A model generated the notes under the pieces. That model worked only from the letters and a program-made list of their open reading frames with translations. It was not told the origin of the DNA and did not search any database. Of a stretch of 64,000 bases of DNA, positions 33,659 to 42,796 are shown one piece after another (the stretch's first letter is position 1; each line of letters opens with the position of its first letter). Made by a program: the position numbers and the translations under genes. The DNA comes from Brucella grignonensis. GTDB taxonomy: Bacteria; Pseudomonadota; Alphaproteobacteria; Rhizobiales; Rhizobiaceae. The stretch covers positions 1-64,000 of the forward strand of contig NZ_NNRL01000162.1 in assembly GCF_002252505.1 (NCBI RefSeq), written 5' to 3'.

Positions 33659-34795
33659 ATGAATATTGCGATCATTGGCACGGGCTTCGTCGCCGATTAC
33701 TACATGACCACGCTGCGCAATTATCCGCAATTGAAGCTGCTCGGTGCCTTTGACCGCTCGGCTGAACGGCTCAAGATATTTGCAGCGCATTATAACGTGC
33801 GCGCTTATGAAAGCTTTGAGGCAATTCTTGCCGATAAAGACGTGCAGATCGTTCTCAACCTGACGACGCCGGAAAGTCATTATGCCATTTCACGCGCCGC
33901 TCTTGAGGCGGGCAAGCATGTCTATTCGGAAAAGCCGCTGGCGATGGATTTCAACGACGCCAAAGCGCTGGTTGAGTTTGCTGAGGCAAACGGACTGACA
34001 CTGGCAGCCGCACCGGCCAATGGTCTCAGTGACGCGCAGAAACTGGTCTCACACTCGATCAGCGAGATCGGCACCCCGCGTCTGGTCTATGCCGAAATGG
34101 AAGACGGCCCGGTTTTTCGTGACAAATGGGCGACATGGCGCTCGCAATCGGGTGCACCTTGGCCGGGTCTGCATGAGTTTGAGATTGGTTGCACGCTGGA
34201 ACATGCAGGTTACGCTCTCTCATGGCTCGTGTCGCTTTTTGGTCCAGTTGAAAGCGTGACAGCGTTTTCCTCGATCACCTTCCAGAACAAGGGACCGGGA
34301 ACGGAGCATCTGCACATGGCGCCTGATTTTTCCGTCGGTTGCCTGCGTTTCAAATCCGGTCTTGTTGCGCGTCTGACGTCCGGCCTTGCAATGCCGAAGG
34401 ATCGCAGCCTGACAATCGTGGCTGACAAGGGCTCAATCACCGTCGATGATCTTTGGGATAACCGTTCTGCTGTGCGGCTTGAATCGACCACCAGAAAGCG
34501 TTCTATCCTGTCGCGTGTCTTTGGTCGTCTGGAAGCAAAGCTTGGCAAGACTTTGCCATGGAAACCGGCTGTTGGCAGCAAGCTCGCCTATCCAAAAGGC
34601 GATGCGCTAAGCCTGCCGTCATTCCCATCGCAGATCGATTTCATGCGTGGCGTGGCTGATCAGGCACGCGCCATTGAAACCGGTAAGACGGCCTTTTTCT
34701 CCGGTGCGGTGGCCCTGCACATCACCGAAGTAGCCCTCGCACTCAATAATGCTGGCGAAAACGCTGCACCCTATAAGGTTCAGAGCAGCTTCTAA
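33659..34795 (+). CDS. Gfo/Idh/MocA-family oxidoreductase
   Basis: A 378-residue NAD(P)-dependent oxidoreductase. The Rossmann start MNIAIIGTGFVADYYM and the EKPLAMD motif near 92-98 are clear; the C-terminal domain includes PGLHEFEIGCTLEHAGYALSW, which holds the usual catalytic His/Lys area. It follows the polysaccharide genes and a mosaic repeat, so it may modify a nucleotide sugar or sugar monomer for that pathway. Its stop overlaps the stop of the convergent paralogue by 4 bp. Substrate unknown. Confidence 0.87.
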   Translation: MNIAIIGTGFVADYYMTTLRNYPQLKLLGAFDRSAERLKIFAAHYNVRAYESFEAILADKDVQIVLNLTTPESHYAISRAALEAGKHVYSEKPLAMDFNDAKALVEFAEANGLTLAAAPANGLSDAQKLVSHSISEIGTPRLVYAEMEDGPVFRDKWATWRSQSGAPWPGLHEFEIGCTLEHAGYALSWLVSLFGPVESVTAFSSITFQNKGPGTEHLHMAPDFSVGCLRFKSGLVARLTSGLAMPKDRSLTIVADKGSITVDDLWDNRSAVRLESTTRKRSILSRVFGRLEAKLGKTLPWKPAVGSKLAYPKGDALSLPSFPSQIDFMRGVADQARAIETGKTAFFSGAVALHITEVALALNNAGENAAPYKVQSSF

Positions 34796-35847
34796 TCAGG
34801 TTGCTTTCCAAGCACAGTGCTGACGATGTTTGCCACCGCAGCACTGTGTTCAAGCGGCATGATCGGGCTTGAAATCTCGCCGCGTGTCACGGCATCGCGC
34901 ACGGCTTGCGCCTGAAACTGCAATCCGTTTCCAGCAAAAGCATGGTGTTCAACCGTTCTGCCCGGCAAAGGCAGGCGGTTCAGAACCTTGCCAATCAAGC
35001 CACCCGGCCCTTTCGGACCAAGGGCTGAATTCAGCATACTCGCGGAAAAAATCGTCAGACGCTGTGCTTTCAGAAACGGTGCGTGAATGAGGATCGCGCC
35101 GTTTGTGCCTTCAATCAGCATCTGGTTTTGACCATCCCGATCAAAGCCGCATGAGAGCTCAGCTGTGGCATTTGCATATGTCAGCGTGATTTCAGTTCGC
35201 ATATCGACGCCGCTTTTGGCCTTGGTCCAACGTCCGCTGACAGCGTCGGGCAAGCCGAGAAAACTCAGCGCAAGCGAAACCGGATAGACGCCGAGATCGA
35301 AGGCAGCACCGCCGCCAAGTGCCGGATTGAAAAACCGGCTTTGCAGATCTTCCGCACGGAAATAGGAGAGGTCCGCTTCGATACGCTTTACCGTCCCGAT
35401 GCGACCGCTTTTGATATGCTCACGGGTGGCATGAATCGCCGGAAGGAACCGGCTCCACATCGCTTCCATGGCAAAAACATTATGCGCCCTGCTTGCGGTT
35501 GCAATTTGGTTTGCACCGTCTGCATCGAGCGTCAGCGGCTTTTCTGTGAGACACGCTTTGCCTGCGGCGATTGCCTGTAATGTCTGCGGCACATGCATGG
35601 CATTGGGCGTGGCAATGTAAACGGCATCGATATCAGCGCTGTTGAGGAATGCAGCGGCATCATCAAAGACTTTGTCCGCGCCGATGCGGGTTTTGAAACT
35701 TGTCGCACTCTCCATCGAGCGCGAACACACCGCAGTCACACGCATGTCGCCGCTTGCCTGAATGTCGGCTGCAAAGGCATTGGCAATCGTGCCCGTTCCC
35801 CATATACCCCAACGAAAATTTTTGCCGTCGCGTTGCTTACTCGTCAT
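34792..35847 (-). CDS. Gfo/Idh/MocA-family oxidoreductase
   Basis: A 351-residue NAD(P)-dependent oxidoreductase, only distantly like its convergent neighbour. The N-terminus is FRWGIWGTGTIANAFAADI, the EKPLTLD hallmark lies near 97, and GGGAAFDLGVYPVSLAL near 180 places the catalytic Asp/Tyr pair. In wording it is closer to the enzyme at 2273 than to that at 33659 (both have F-R-W-G-I and GGGAxxDxGVYP), suggesting a dihydrodiol/glucose-fructose-type subfamily. The 3' end overlaps the neighbouring gene by 4 bp in tail-to-tail orientation. Confidence 0.87.
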   Translation of the reverse strand: MTSKQRDGKNFRWGIWGTGTIANAFAADIQASGDMRVTAVCSRSMESATSFKTRIGADKVFDDAAAFLNSADIDAVYIATPNAMHVPQTLQAIAAGKACLTEKPLTLDADGANQIATASRAHNVFAMEAMWSRFLPAIHATREHIKSGRIGTVKRIEADLSYFRAEDLQSRFFNPALGGGAAFDLGVYPVSLALSFLGLPDAVSGRWTKAKSGVDMRTEITLTYANATAELSCGFDRDGQNQMLIEGTNGAILIHAPFLKAQRLTIFSASMLNSALGPKGPGGLIGKVLNRLPLPGRTVEHHAFAGNGLQFQAQAVRDAVTRGEISSPIMPLEHSAAVANIVSTVLGKQPD

Positions 35848-35967
35848 GGTTTTACCGCCAACCCCTTCGCGATACCCTTGTCATTTGTCTGTTGTATATC
35901 GCATGATATCCGGGATTACGACCGGCTTTGCCTGCCGTTTCCCTCTTCATGTGATCAAGGTAAAAAT

Positions 35968-36510
35968 ATGGGTGGAATTGTTGTAGCCGTTGCGCGCGAC
36001 GCCGAGCATCGTTTCTCGAAACAGCTGGTTTCAGAGATAAGCATTGTTGCAGGTCAGGGCGTTGAAGGCGACGCGCATAAAGGTGTGACGGTCAAGCATC
36101 GTTCGCGTGTCAAAGTTGATCCAACCCAGCCAAATCTGCGTCAGGTCCATCTCATTCAGGCCGAGCTTTTCGATGAGTTGACCGAGAAAGGCTTTGACAT
36201 TGCGCCCGCGCAGCTGGGTGAAAACATCACCACGCGCGGGATTGATCTGCTCGCTCTGCCCAAGTCGGCCATCCTCAAAATCGGGTCCGATGTTGTTCTC
36301 GAAATCACAGGCTTACGCAATCCATGCTCGCAGATTGAAAACTTCGGGAAGGGGCTTTTGGGCGCTGTTCTCGATAGAACGGAAGACGGCCAACTGGTGC
36401 GCAAAGCGGGTGTCATGTCGATCGTTCTTACGGGTGGAAACGTGCAGGCTGGCGACAATATCGAGATCGAATTGCCACCACTGCCGCATGAGAAACTGGA
36501 GCGCGTCTGA
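35968..36510 (+). CDS. MOSC domain protein
   Basis: A 180-residue protein made of one MOSC domain, the sulfur-carrier fold found in molybdenum cofactor sulfurases. The conserved cysteine lies in LRNPCSQIENFGKGLL near 116, with GENITTRGIDL near 84 and GVMSIVLTGG downstream, all typical. AAGG lies upstream of ATG 35968; the long open frame from 35593 runs antisense to the upstream oxidoreductase and is not part of the gene. Stand-alone MOSC proteins of this kind (YiiM-like) act on N-hydroxylated substrates or sulfur transfer; no partner is nearby. Confidence 0.86.
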   Translation: MGGIVVAVARDAEHRFSKQLVSEISIVAGQGVEGDAHKGVTVKHRSRVKVDPTQPNLRQVHLIQAELFDELTEKGFDIAPAQLGENITTRGIDLLALPKSAILKIGSDVVLEITGLRNPCSQIENFGKGLLGAVLDRTEDGQLVRKAGVMSIVLTGGNVQAGDNIEIELPPLPHEKLERV

Positions 36511-36704
36511 GCATTTAAATCGGTTAGTTTTTTAGAAAAAGGCCTATCAAATTTGCGTCATATGCCCTAGATCATCCAACAATAGGATACAGACTGGCTC
36601 TGCTGGCGCTACATAGTGGGACAGCAGCAGCTAAGACAGTCTAGTCTGTCGGCTCTCTATTTCTGTATGACAAGCCAGTTGGCTGTGTTTCAAAAGGGCA
36701 AAAA

Positions 36705-38117
36705 ATGGAAAAAGCAGATATCGGAATGGTCGGTCTCGGCGTCATGGGTTCGAACCTTGCGCTGAACATCGCCGAGAAGGGCTACACGGTAGCCGTCTAT
36801 GACCGCGACGAGCCTGTCTTGAAAGCATTCATCGAAAAAGCTGGCGCGCTGCGTGACAAGATCATCCCTTGCGCCACTTTTGAAGAACTGGCTGACAATA
36901 TCCGCAAGCCACGTCCAATTATCTTCCTCATCAAGGCTGGCGCACCAGTTGACGCTGAAACAACCCGCCTCAAGGCTTATCTTGAGCAGGGCGACATCAT
37001 GATCGATGCTGGCAACTCCGACTATCGTGACACGATGCGTCGTCTGAAGGCACTCGGCCCGAACGATCCAACCTTTGTCGGCATGGGTGTATCGGGTGGC
37101 GCGGAAGGTGCACGTCATGGACCGTCAATGATGGTTGGCGGTACGCAGGAAGCCTATGATCGCATCGCGCCAATCCTCCTGGCTGCGGCGGCAAAGTATA
37201 AGGGCGAGCCTTGCTGTGCGCTGGTTGGTCCGGATGGCGCAGGCCACTTCGTAAAGACCATTCACAATGGTATCGAATATGCCGACATGCAGATGATTGC
37301 CGAAATCTACGGCATCCTGCGTGATGGCCTCGGTCTTTCGGCGCCTGCAATCGGTGATGTGTTCGAGAAGTGGAATGCAGGCCCGCTCAATTCCTACCTC
37401 ATTGAAATCACTGCAAAAGTTCTGAAGGCCACTGATCCTGAAACCGGCAAGGCGATGGTCGATATGATCCTCGATCAAGCTGGACAGAAGGGCACTGGCC
37501 GCTGGTCGGCGATTGAAGCGCAGATGCTCGGTGTTCCTGCAACCGGGATTGAAGCAGCCGTTGATGCACGCTCGATCTCGTCGCTGAAAGCTGATCGTCA
37601 GGCTGCGGAAAAGGCTTACAAGCCTGCGCCGCGCACGCTGGATATTGCTGATCAGGCGCAGTTCCTTGCCGATCTTGAGCAGGGTCTGCTGGCCGGAAAA
37701 ATTGTTGCCTATGCGCAGGGCTTTGCAGTTCTGGCCGCAGCGTCCAAGGAACACGGCTGGAACATCCCGCTTGCAACCACCGCCCGCATCTGGCGCGAAG
37801 GCTGCATCATCCGCTCGCTGTTTCTCGATGATATTGCACAGGCTTTTGAAGGTCAGGAAATCGAGAACCTTCTGCTGGTTCCTGCCTTCATTGAACGCAT
37901 GAGCAAGGCATCGAAGGGTCTTCGCAAGATCGTTGCACAGGCCGCACTTGCAGGTCTGCCGCTTCCTGCACTTGGTTCGGCATTGAGCTATTTCGACAGC
38001 TTTACGCAGTCGCAGGGTACGGCCAATGTCATTCAGGGCCAGCGCGATTTCTTCGGTTCGCACGGCTTCAAGCGCATCGACAAGGATGGTGATTTCCACG
38101 GTCCTTGGGGCAATTAA
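36705..38117 (+). CDS. gnd: 6-phosphogluconate dehydrogenase (decarboxylating)
   Basis: Oxidises and decarboxylates 6-phosphogluconate to ribulose 5-phosphate, making NADPH in the pentose phosphate pathway. At 470 residues it is the long (Gram-negative/eukaryotic) form. Motifs are IGMVGLGVMGSNLALNIAEKG (NADP site, residues 5-25), DIMIDAGNSDYRDT near 100, the signature GVSGGAEGARHGPSMM near 129, the catalytic Lys-Asn in HFVKTIHNGIEYADMQ near 183, and the C-terminal QGQRDFFGSHGFKR that reaches into the partner subunit. It stands alone and ends in a strong terminator. Confidence 0.97.
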   Translation: MEKADIGMVGLGVMGSNLALNIAEKGYTVAVYDRDEPVLKAFIEKAGALRDKIIPCATFEELADNIRKPRPIIFLIKAGAPVDAETTRLKAYLEQGDIMIDAGNSDYRDTMRRLKALGPNDPTFVGMGVSGGAEGARHGPSMMVGGTQEAYDRIAPILLAAAAKYKGEPCCALVGPDGAGHFVKTIHNGIEYADMQMIAEIYGILRDGLGLSAPAIGDVFEKWNAGPLNSYLIEITAKVLKATDPETGKAMVDMILDQAGQKGTGRWSAIEAQMLGVPATGIEAAVDARSISSLKADRQAAEKAYKPAPRTLDIADQAQFLADLEQGLLAGKIVAYAQGFAVLAAASKEHGWNIPLATTARIWREGCIIRSLFLDDIAQAFEGQEIENLLLVPAFIERMSKASKGLRKIVAQAALAGLPLPALGSALSYFDSFTQSQGTANVIQGQRDFFGSHGFKRIDKDGDFHGPWGN

Positions 38118-38198
38118 GCGCTGACAGGTTTCGGCCCTGAGTGATCAAAATCACAAAAGGGCCATAATCTTGACGCGCCTTGAACACAGGTTTCACAA

Positions 38199-38226
38199 AA
38201 AAGCCGCCCGTTTGAGCGGCTTTTTT
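38199..38226 (+). terminator. Rho-independent terminator after gnd
   Basis: AAAAAAGCCGCCCGTTTGAG, then CGGCTTTTTT: a GCCGC/GCGGC stem with A's before and T's after. It lies between convergent gnd and the ABC operon, so it may serve both strands. Confidence 0.9.
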
Positions 38227-38240
38227 GTTATTTTTTGGGA

Positions 38241-39302
38241 TTAATCGGCCAAAACAAGTAAATCATGGGCCGCAAAATGCACCGTCACCTTGTCACCGCG
38301 TTGTGGCGGTGGCTGCGTCGGATCGTTGAACGTGTCGAATGACAACTGGTTCTTGCCAAGTGCCACGCGCGTACGAATAACTGAACCGAGGAAGTGCACA
38401 TCCTCAATGGTCGCATCGAGCGACGTATCGTGGCTCTTACGTGCCTCCAGGCTAACCGCTTCGGGGCGCAGAGCCAGCGTGATCGCCTTGCCCTTTGGAT
38501 GGTGGCCGAGTTCTTCGGTCACCTTGATTGTGCGGCCATCAAGTTCAATGCTGTTTTGTCCCGGTTCGTTGACAGATGCTTCAAGCATGTTGAGTGTACC
38601 GACGAAGGACGCAACAAAACGCGAGGCAGGACGGTTATAGATATCAAACGGCGTACCGATCTGATCAGCCCGGCCTTCATGCATCACGACGATACGATCA
38701 GAGATAGACAGTGCTTCTTCCTGATCATGGGTCACGAAAACCGTGGTGATGCCGAGCTTTTGCTGGATCGCACGGATTTCCTGACGCAGTGAGATACGGA
38801 TCTTTGCATCGAGCGCTGAAAGAGGTTCGTCGAGCAAAAGCACCTGCGGCTTGGTTGCAAGCGCACGAGCCAGTGCCACGCGCTGTTGCTGGCCGCCGGA
38901 CATCTGATAAGGATAGCGATCCGCAAGATGTTCAAGCTTGATGAGGCTGAGCATTTCCTTGACCGTCGCGTCGATTTCAGCTTTCGACTTGCCCGAAACA
39001 CGCAGACCGAATGCCACGTTCTGGGCAACAGTCATGTTTGGAAACAGCGCATAGGCCTGAAAGACCATGCCTATATTGCGCTGGTTGGGCTTGAGATCGA
39101 CCACATCCTTGCCGTCAATTTCGATTGCGCCGCTATCGGCACCTTCAAAGCCTGCGATCATGCGCAGAACGGTAGTTTTGCCGCAGCCCGATGGGCCGAG
39201 AAAGGAAACGAATTCGCCCTTTTCGACAGCGAGGTTGAAATCGTGGACGACAGTATTGGCGCCGAAGCTCTTTTTCAGGTGCTGGAGATTAAGAAAAGCC
39301 AT
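38241..39302 (-). CDS. ABC importer ATP-binding protein (PotA/FbpC-like)
   Basis: A 353-residue ATPase that powers solute import. Walker A GPSGCGKTTVLR is near 37, the Q-loop follows, the signature MSGGQQQRVALARALA is near 134 and Walker B LLLDEPLSALD near 156, with H-loop VFVTHDQEEAL. The C-terminal third (about 240-353) is a TOBE-type regulatory domain. It is the last gene of a four-gene unit (binding protein, two permeases, ATPase) of the polyamine/iron/phosphonate type; the solute is not evident from the sequence. Confidence 0.93.
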   Translation of the reverse strand: MAFLNLQHLKKSFGANTVVHDFNLAVEKGEFVSFLGPSGCGKTTVLRMIAGFEGADSGAIEIDGKDVVDLKPNQRNIGMVFQAYALFPNMTVAQNVAFGLRVSGKSKAEIDATVKEMLSLIKLEHLADRYPYQMSGGQQQRVALARALATKPQVLLLDEPLSALDAKIRISLRQEIRAIQQKLGITTVFVTHDQEEALSISDRIVVMHEGRADQIGTPFDIYNRPASRFVASFVGTLNMLEASVNEPGQNSIELDGRTIKVTEELGHHPKGKAITLALRPEAVSLEARKSHDTSLDATIEDVHFLGSVIRTRVALGKNQLSFDTFNDPTQPPPQRGDKVTVHFAAHDLLVLAD

Positions 39303-39307
39303 GAATG

Positions 39308-40108
39308 TTACCCGGCGTTTGTCTTGAATTTATTGAGGCGCGAGACAAGCTGCAACATGATGATGCTGAGCCATGTGATACCAAACGAGATAATCGCCAG
39401 CGCAGATGGTTCATAAGCGCGGTTGGCGCCGACGAGCTGGAGATAAGGACCAAAGGCAGGACGGTTGAGCAGGGATGCCAGCGTAAACTCACCAATGACG
39501 ATAGCAAAGGTGATGAAGGCACCGCTCATGACACCGGAGATCACATTCGGGAAAATGACCTTGAACATGATCCGGCCCCAGCCAGCGCCAAGGCTCTGGG
39601 CTGCTTCGGTCAGCGTGCGAACATCAATCGTGCGCATGGCAGTGTCGACTGCACGATACATGTAAGGCAGTGCCAGCGTTACATAACCGAACATCAGCAG
39701 CAGATCGGTTGCCCGCGTCGATGAGGTAAACGGCAGCCACGATGACGAATTATAGATGCGCAGATAGCCGAACACGATGACGATTGCCGGAATGACGAGT
39801 GGCATCAGCGTGATGAACTCGATCAGCGGACGCAGGTGCGGCAGACGCAGGCGAACCCAATAGGCGGTTGGCACAACAAGCAGCACGCCGAAGATGATCG
39901 TCAGGATACCAAGCAGGATCGAATAGCCGAACGTTGCCTGGAAATTCGGATCGCTGAAAACCACGCGATAGGCGTCGAAGGAGTATTCGCCACGACGCAT
40001 ACGCAGCGAAAATTCAAAGGTGCCGATCAGCGGTACGAGGAAGTAGATCGCACCAATGAAGAAGGCGATCCACGCACCGATCTTCTGGAGGTTGAAGCCC
40101 TTTTTCAT
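39308..40108 (-). CDS. ABC importer permease, PotC-like
   Basis: A 266-residue inner-membrane protein with about six membrane segments. The cytoplasmic EAA loop that contacts the ATPase reads LTEAAQSLGAGWGRIMFKVIFPN near 170-192. ATG 40108 is preferred: AAAGGTGG lies just upstream, and its ATGA overlaps the stop of the previous permease. It pairs with that permease to form the channel. Confidence 0.92.
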   Translation of the reverse strand: MKKGFNLQKIGAWIAFFIGAIYFLVPLIGTFEFSLRMRRGEYSFDAYRVVFSDPNFQATFGYSILLGILTIIFGVLLVVPTAYWVRLRLPHLRPLIEFITLMPLVIPAIVIVFGYLRIYNSSSWLPFTSSTRATDLLLMFGYVTLALPYMYRAVDTAMRTIDVRTLTEAAQSLGAGWGRIMFKVIFPNVISGVMSGAFITFAIVIGEFTLASLLNRPAFGPYLQLVGANRAYEPSALAIISFGITWLSIIMLQLVSRLNKFKTNAG

Positions 40109-40998
40109 CGCTGCCACCTTTCGGCACGCATACGCAGCCAAATGTAAAGGAGGTTGGAAAGACCGGTGATAACGATCATGCCGAGCGCCAGCGCGTAGCC
40201 CAGATTCTGGTTATGCAGAACGTCGCCGCGGATCTGCGCATAAAGCAGGATCGGAACGATGTTGAGCGATGAGCCGGTCAGTGCATAGGCGGTTGCAATC
40301 GCACCAAAGGCATTTGCAAACAACAGCAGCGTTGTGCCAAGCAGGCTTGGCCATAGAATCGGAAACGCAACCATGCGCCAATATTGAAGATTAGTCGCGC
40401 CCAGGATCGAAGAGGCTTCACGCCATTCTTTCTTCAGACCGTCCAGTGCGGGCGTCAGAATGAGCACCATCAGCGGAATCTGGAAGAACAGATAGGTGAT
40501 GGTCAGACCGAAGAAGCTCAGCAAGTTGAAGCCGGTCGAGTAAAGATTGAAGCCGAACCACTCACGCAGCAGGATGGTCACGAAGCCGGTGCGGCCCAAT
40601 GTTGCCAAAAAGGCAAAAGCCAGCGGAACACCGGCAAAATTCGATGCAACGCCCGAGAAGGTCAGAACTGTTGGGCGCAGCCAGCGCGGCAGATTGCCAA
40701 GCACCACGGCCCAGGCCAGAAAGAAGCCGATCAATGCGCCACCGAGCGCCGATGCAAGGCTGACTTTGATCGAAATCCAGTATGCGCTCAGAATCTGAGG
40801 CTGGAAAAGATCATGGACATTCTGAAGTGTGAAGTTGCCGTCGGGGTCCTGAAAGGCGCCGATAATGAGATACATCGTCGGCCATAACAGGAAGAGAATG
40901 GCAAACAGAAAGAAAGGCGCGACGCCAATCCACGATAGTGGCAATTGACGCTTACGCACCCCGCTGGTTGGTGCGGTTGTTTCGGCTGATGGATTCAT
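40105..40998 (-). CDS. ABC importer permease, PotB-like
   Basis: A 297-residue inner-membrane permease with about six membrane segments and an N-terminal cytoplasmic tail of about 20 residues. The EAA loop is EWREASSILGATNLQYWRMVAFPILWPS near 196 (only the conserved EASSILGAT core is decisive). It overlaps the PotC-like gene by 4 bp, so the two are translated together as the heterodimeric channel. Confidence 0.92.
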   Translation of the reverse strand: MNPSAETTAPTSGVRKRQLPLSWIGVAPFFLFAILFLLWPTMYLIIGAFQDPDGNFTLQNVHDLFQPQILSAYWISIKVSLASALGGALIGFFLAWAVVLGNLPRWLRPTVLTFSGVASNFAGVPLAFAFLATLGRTGFVTILLREWFGFNLYSTGFNLLSFFGLTITYLFFQIPLMVLILTPALDGLKKEWREASSILGATNLQYWRMVAFPILWPSLLGTTLLLFANAFGAIATAYALTGSSLNIVPILLYAQIRGDVLHNQNLGYALALGMIVITGLSNLLYIWLRMRAERWQR

Positions 40999-41015
40999 GC
41001 GTTCTTTCTTTAAAG

Positions 41016-41070
41016 CATAATCCCGAAGAGCGGATGGCTTTTTTCGGATAAGACTATGCGTGAAATAAAG
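41016..41070. repeat. Mosaic repeat fragment between binding-protein and permease genes
   Basis: AAGCATAATCCCGAAGAGCGGATGGC and TTTTTTCGGATAAGACTATGCGT: an imperfect palindrome of the AGCATAATCCCGAAAA / TTTTCGGATAAGATTATGC kind that I recall as common in Brucellaceae intergenic DNA. Inside the ABC operon it may stabilise or end part of the transcript, so the binding protein can be made in excess. Confidence 0.6.
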
Positions 41071-41180
41071 AGACTATGATCTCTTTCGGTCCAGATTCAA
41101 TCAAGTGCCGGAACGTTCAGGAGACACTGCGACGACCATTTCTGGTCGTCGCAGGCATAAACAGGGCGAGATGAAACCGC

Positions 41181-42284
41181 TTACTGAACGTTTGCGCCGA
41201 CGACGCTATCCCAGTTCTTGGTGATTTCTTCCTGAGCGGCTTCAATCTGTTCCAAGGTTGGGAAGATAGCCTTTTCATAAGAATCGGCCGGTGGCAGCTT
41301 GTCGAGCAGTTCCTGTGGGATCTTGCCAGCCTTCGCCATTGCGTTGAAGCGGATCGGGTGGCAGTAGCCCTTCAGATAGCCAAGCTGGCCTTCATCCGAA
41401 TAGATGTGCTCCATCCAGAGCTTTGCAGCGTTTGGATGTGGTGCGTAAGCGCTGATTGCCTGGACGTAAACGCCAGCAATAACGCCCGTCTTTGGAATCA
41501 CGGTTTCGATTTCCGGATTGCCCTTAAGCGTATCGCGGTCGGCGAGAGCGTTATAATCCCAACGGATGACGATCGGGGTTGAGCCCTGTGCGAGCGAAGC
41601 AGCCTTGCCGATAACAGGAACGAAGTTGCCGTTGGCGTTGAGTTCCTTGTAGAATTCAAGGCCCTTCTTGCCAGCTTCTACACCTGGTTCCGAACCACGT
41701 GCGATACCTGCAGCGTGAACACCGAGAATGGCCTGTGCGGAAACGCGCGGATCACCAGCGAGAGCAACCGAATTGGCATAATCGCTCTTGAGCAGGTCTT
41801 CCCAATCCTGTGGGATGTCCTTGACGATGTCCTTGTTCACTTCAAAAGCGAGAACGCCGTAATAGTCGCCATACCAGTAGCCTTCAGCATCCTTGGCGCT
41901 ATCTGGAATTTCGTCCCAGGTTGCAACCTTGTAAGGCTGGATCAGGCCGTCTTTCTTGGCGGTGGTGCCGAAAGCAAAGCCTACGTCGATGACGTCAGGA
42001 GCCTGCGGGCCCTTGTTATCCTTGTTGGCCTTGATGGCTTCGATTTCATCACCCGAACCGGCATCCGGGTTGAGTTCGTTGACCTTGAGACCGTATTTGT
42101 CTTTGAAGCTCTTGATGATTTCGCCGTAACCGCACCAGTCATGTGGCAGCGCGATTGTGGTCAGTTCGCCTTCGGCCTTCGCCGCAGCGACGAGTTCAGC
42201 TGATGGTTCGGCGGCAGCGATCGAAACCCCACCGACAGCGATTGCCGTCGAAAGCGACAGCAGACGCGCAGTAAATGCAAGCAT
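41181..42284 (-). CDS. ABC importer periplasmic substrate-binding protein
   Basis: A 367-residue periplasmic protein of the family-1 extracellular solute-binding type. A signal peptide (hydrophobic about 5-22, cleavage likely after SIAAA) precedes a bilobed domain with ALPHDWCGYGEIIKSFKDKYG, then GDYYGVLAFEVNKD and DPRVSAQAIL typical of the PotD/FbpA/PhnS group. GGGGAG lies before ATG 42284. It is the first gene of the importer unit; the strong leader and a following hairpin would give excess binding protein. The ligand could be a polyamine, metal complex or phosphonate; I cannot decide. Confidence 0.9.
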   Translation of the reverse strand: MLAFTARLLSLSTAIAVGGVSIAAAEPSAELVAAAKAEGELTTIALPHDWCGYGEIIKSFKDKYGLKVNELNPDAGSGDEIEAIKANKDNKGPQAPDVIDVGFAFGTTAKKDGLIQPYKVATWDEIPDSAKDAEGYWYGDYYGVLAFEVNKDIVKDIPQDWEDLLKSDYANSVALAGDPRVSAQAILGVHAAGIARGSEPGVEAGKKGLEFYKELNANGNFVPVIGKAASLAQGSTPIVIRWDYNALADRDTLKGNPEIETVIPKTGVIAGVYVQAISAYAPHPNAAKLWMEHIYSDEGQLGYLKGYCHPIRFNAMAKAGKIPQELLDKLPPADSYEKAIFPTLEQIEAAQEEITKNWDSVVGANVQ

Positions 42285-42796
42285 TGTTAAACTCCCCTGT
42301 TAAGTCGGACGAACGCTCCCGGTCGATTCCAGTGTTCGCGCACTCCCGATAGCCGCCCTAGATGACGGTTGGATGACAGTTTGCGGATTGTCACAAAATG
42401 TCAACGACAGAAAGTGAAACACGTTTTCAGAGACTTAGCAATTGATCCATAAGGGTTAACTGCACTTTTATGACAATAAATATGACAAAGGTTTCGTTGT
42501 TGTCACATTTTAAAAAGACGCGTTTCTCAAAACGACAGAGGTTTGCCTGCGCGCGGCATGATGCGTGCACGTATCCGATAAACGAAAATTTGTGAAATGC
42601 CTGCGAAGCATAATTGGGTTCGTATGAAACCCAATTATGATGGAGATGGTTGCGGCCTTTGCGGCCCAATTCCTCAGACTTTTATCCGTTCAAGGAACCA
42701 TGCAGTCGGCATAAACTGCTGGAACGATCTTTGTTCACCTGATCGGGCACACTGCGTTCTAGGGTCTGTGGGGAATTAGGCTTTGGGAGACATGCT
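42285..42796. promoter_or_regulatory. Promoter region of the ABC importer with repeated TGACA motifs
   Basis: 512 bp with no convincing gene. TTGTCACAAAATGTCAACGACA near 42389-42410 contains inverted TGTCA/TGACA-type halves; further on, TATGACAATAAATATGACAAA repeats the motif directly (about 42469-42490) and GTTGTCACATTTT follows near 42500. Repeated TGACA/TGTCA halves look like a regulator binding array. A 12-bp perfect palindrome lies at 42609-42639. Confidence 0.4.
42609..42639. repeat. Perfect 12-bp inverted repeat
   Basis: CATAATTGGGTT, seven bases (CGTATGA), AACCCAATTATG. There is no T-run after it. It could be an operator or an RNA hairpin; it lies 3' of the leftward emrB-like gene and far upstream of the importer. 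Confidence 0.55.

Noticed and set aside
35593-35967. Long N-terminal extension of the MOSC protein
   Set aside because: It runs antisense through the leftward oxidoreductase gene; ATG 35968 has AAGG and yields a normal MOSC domain.
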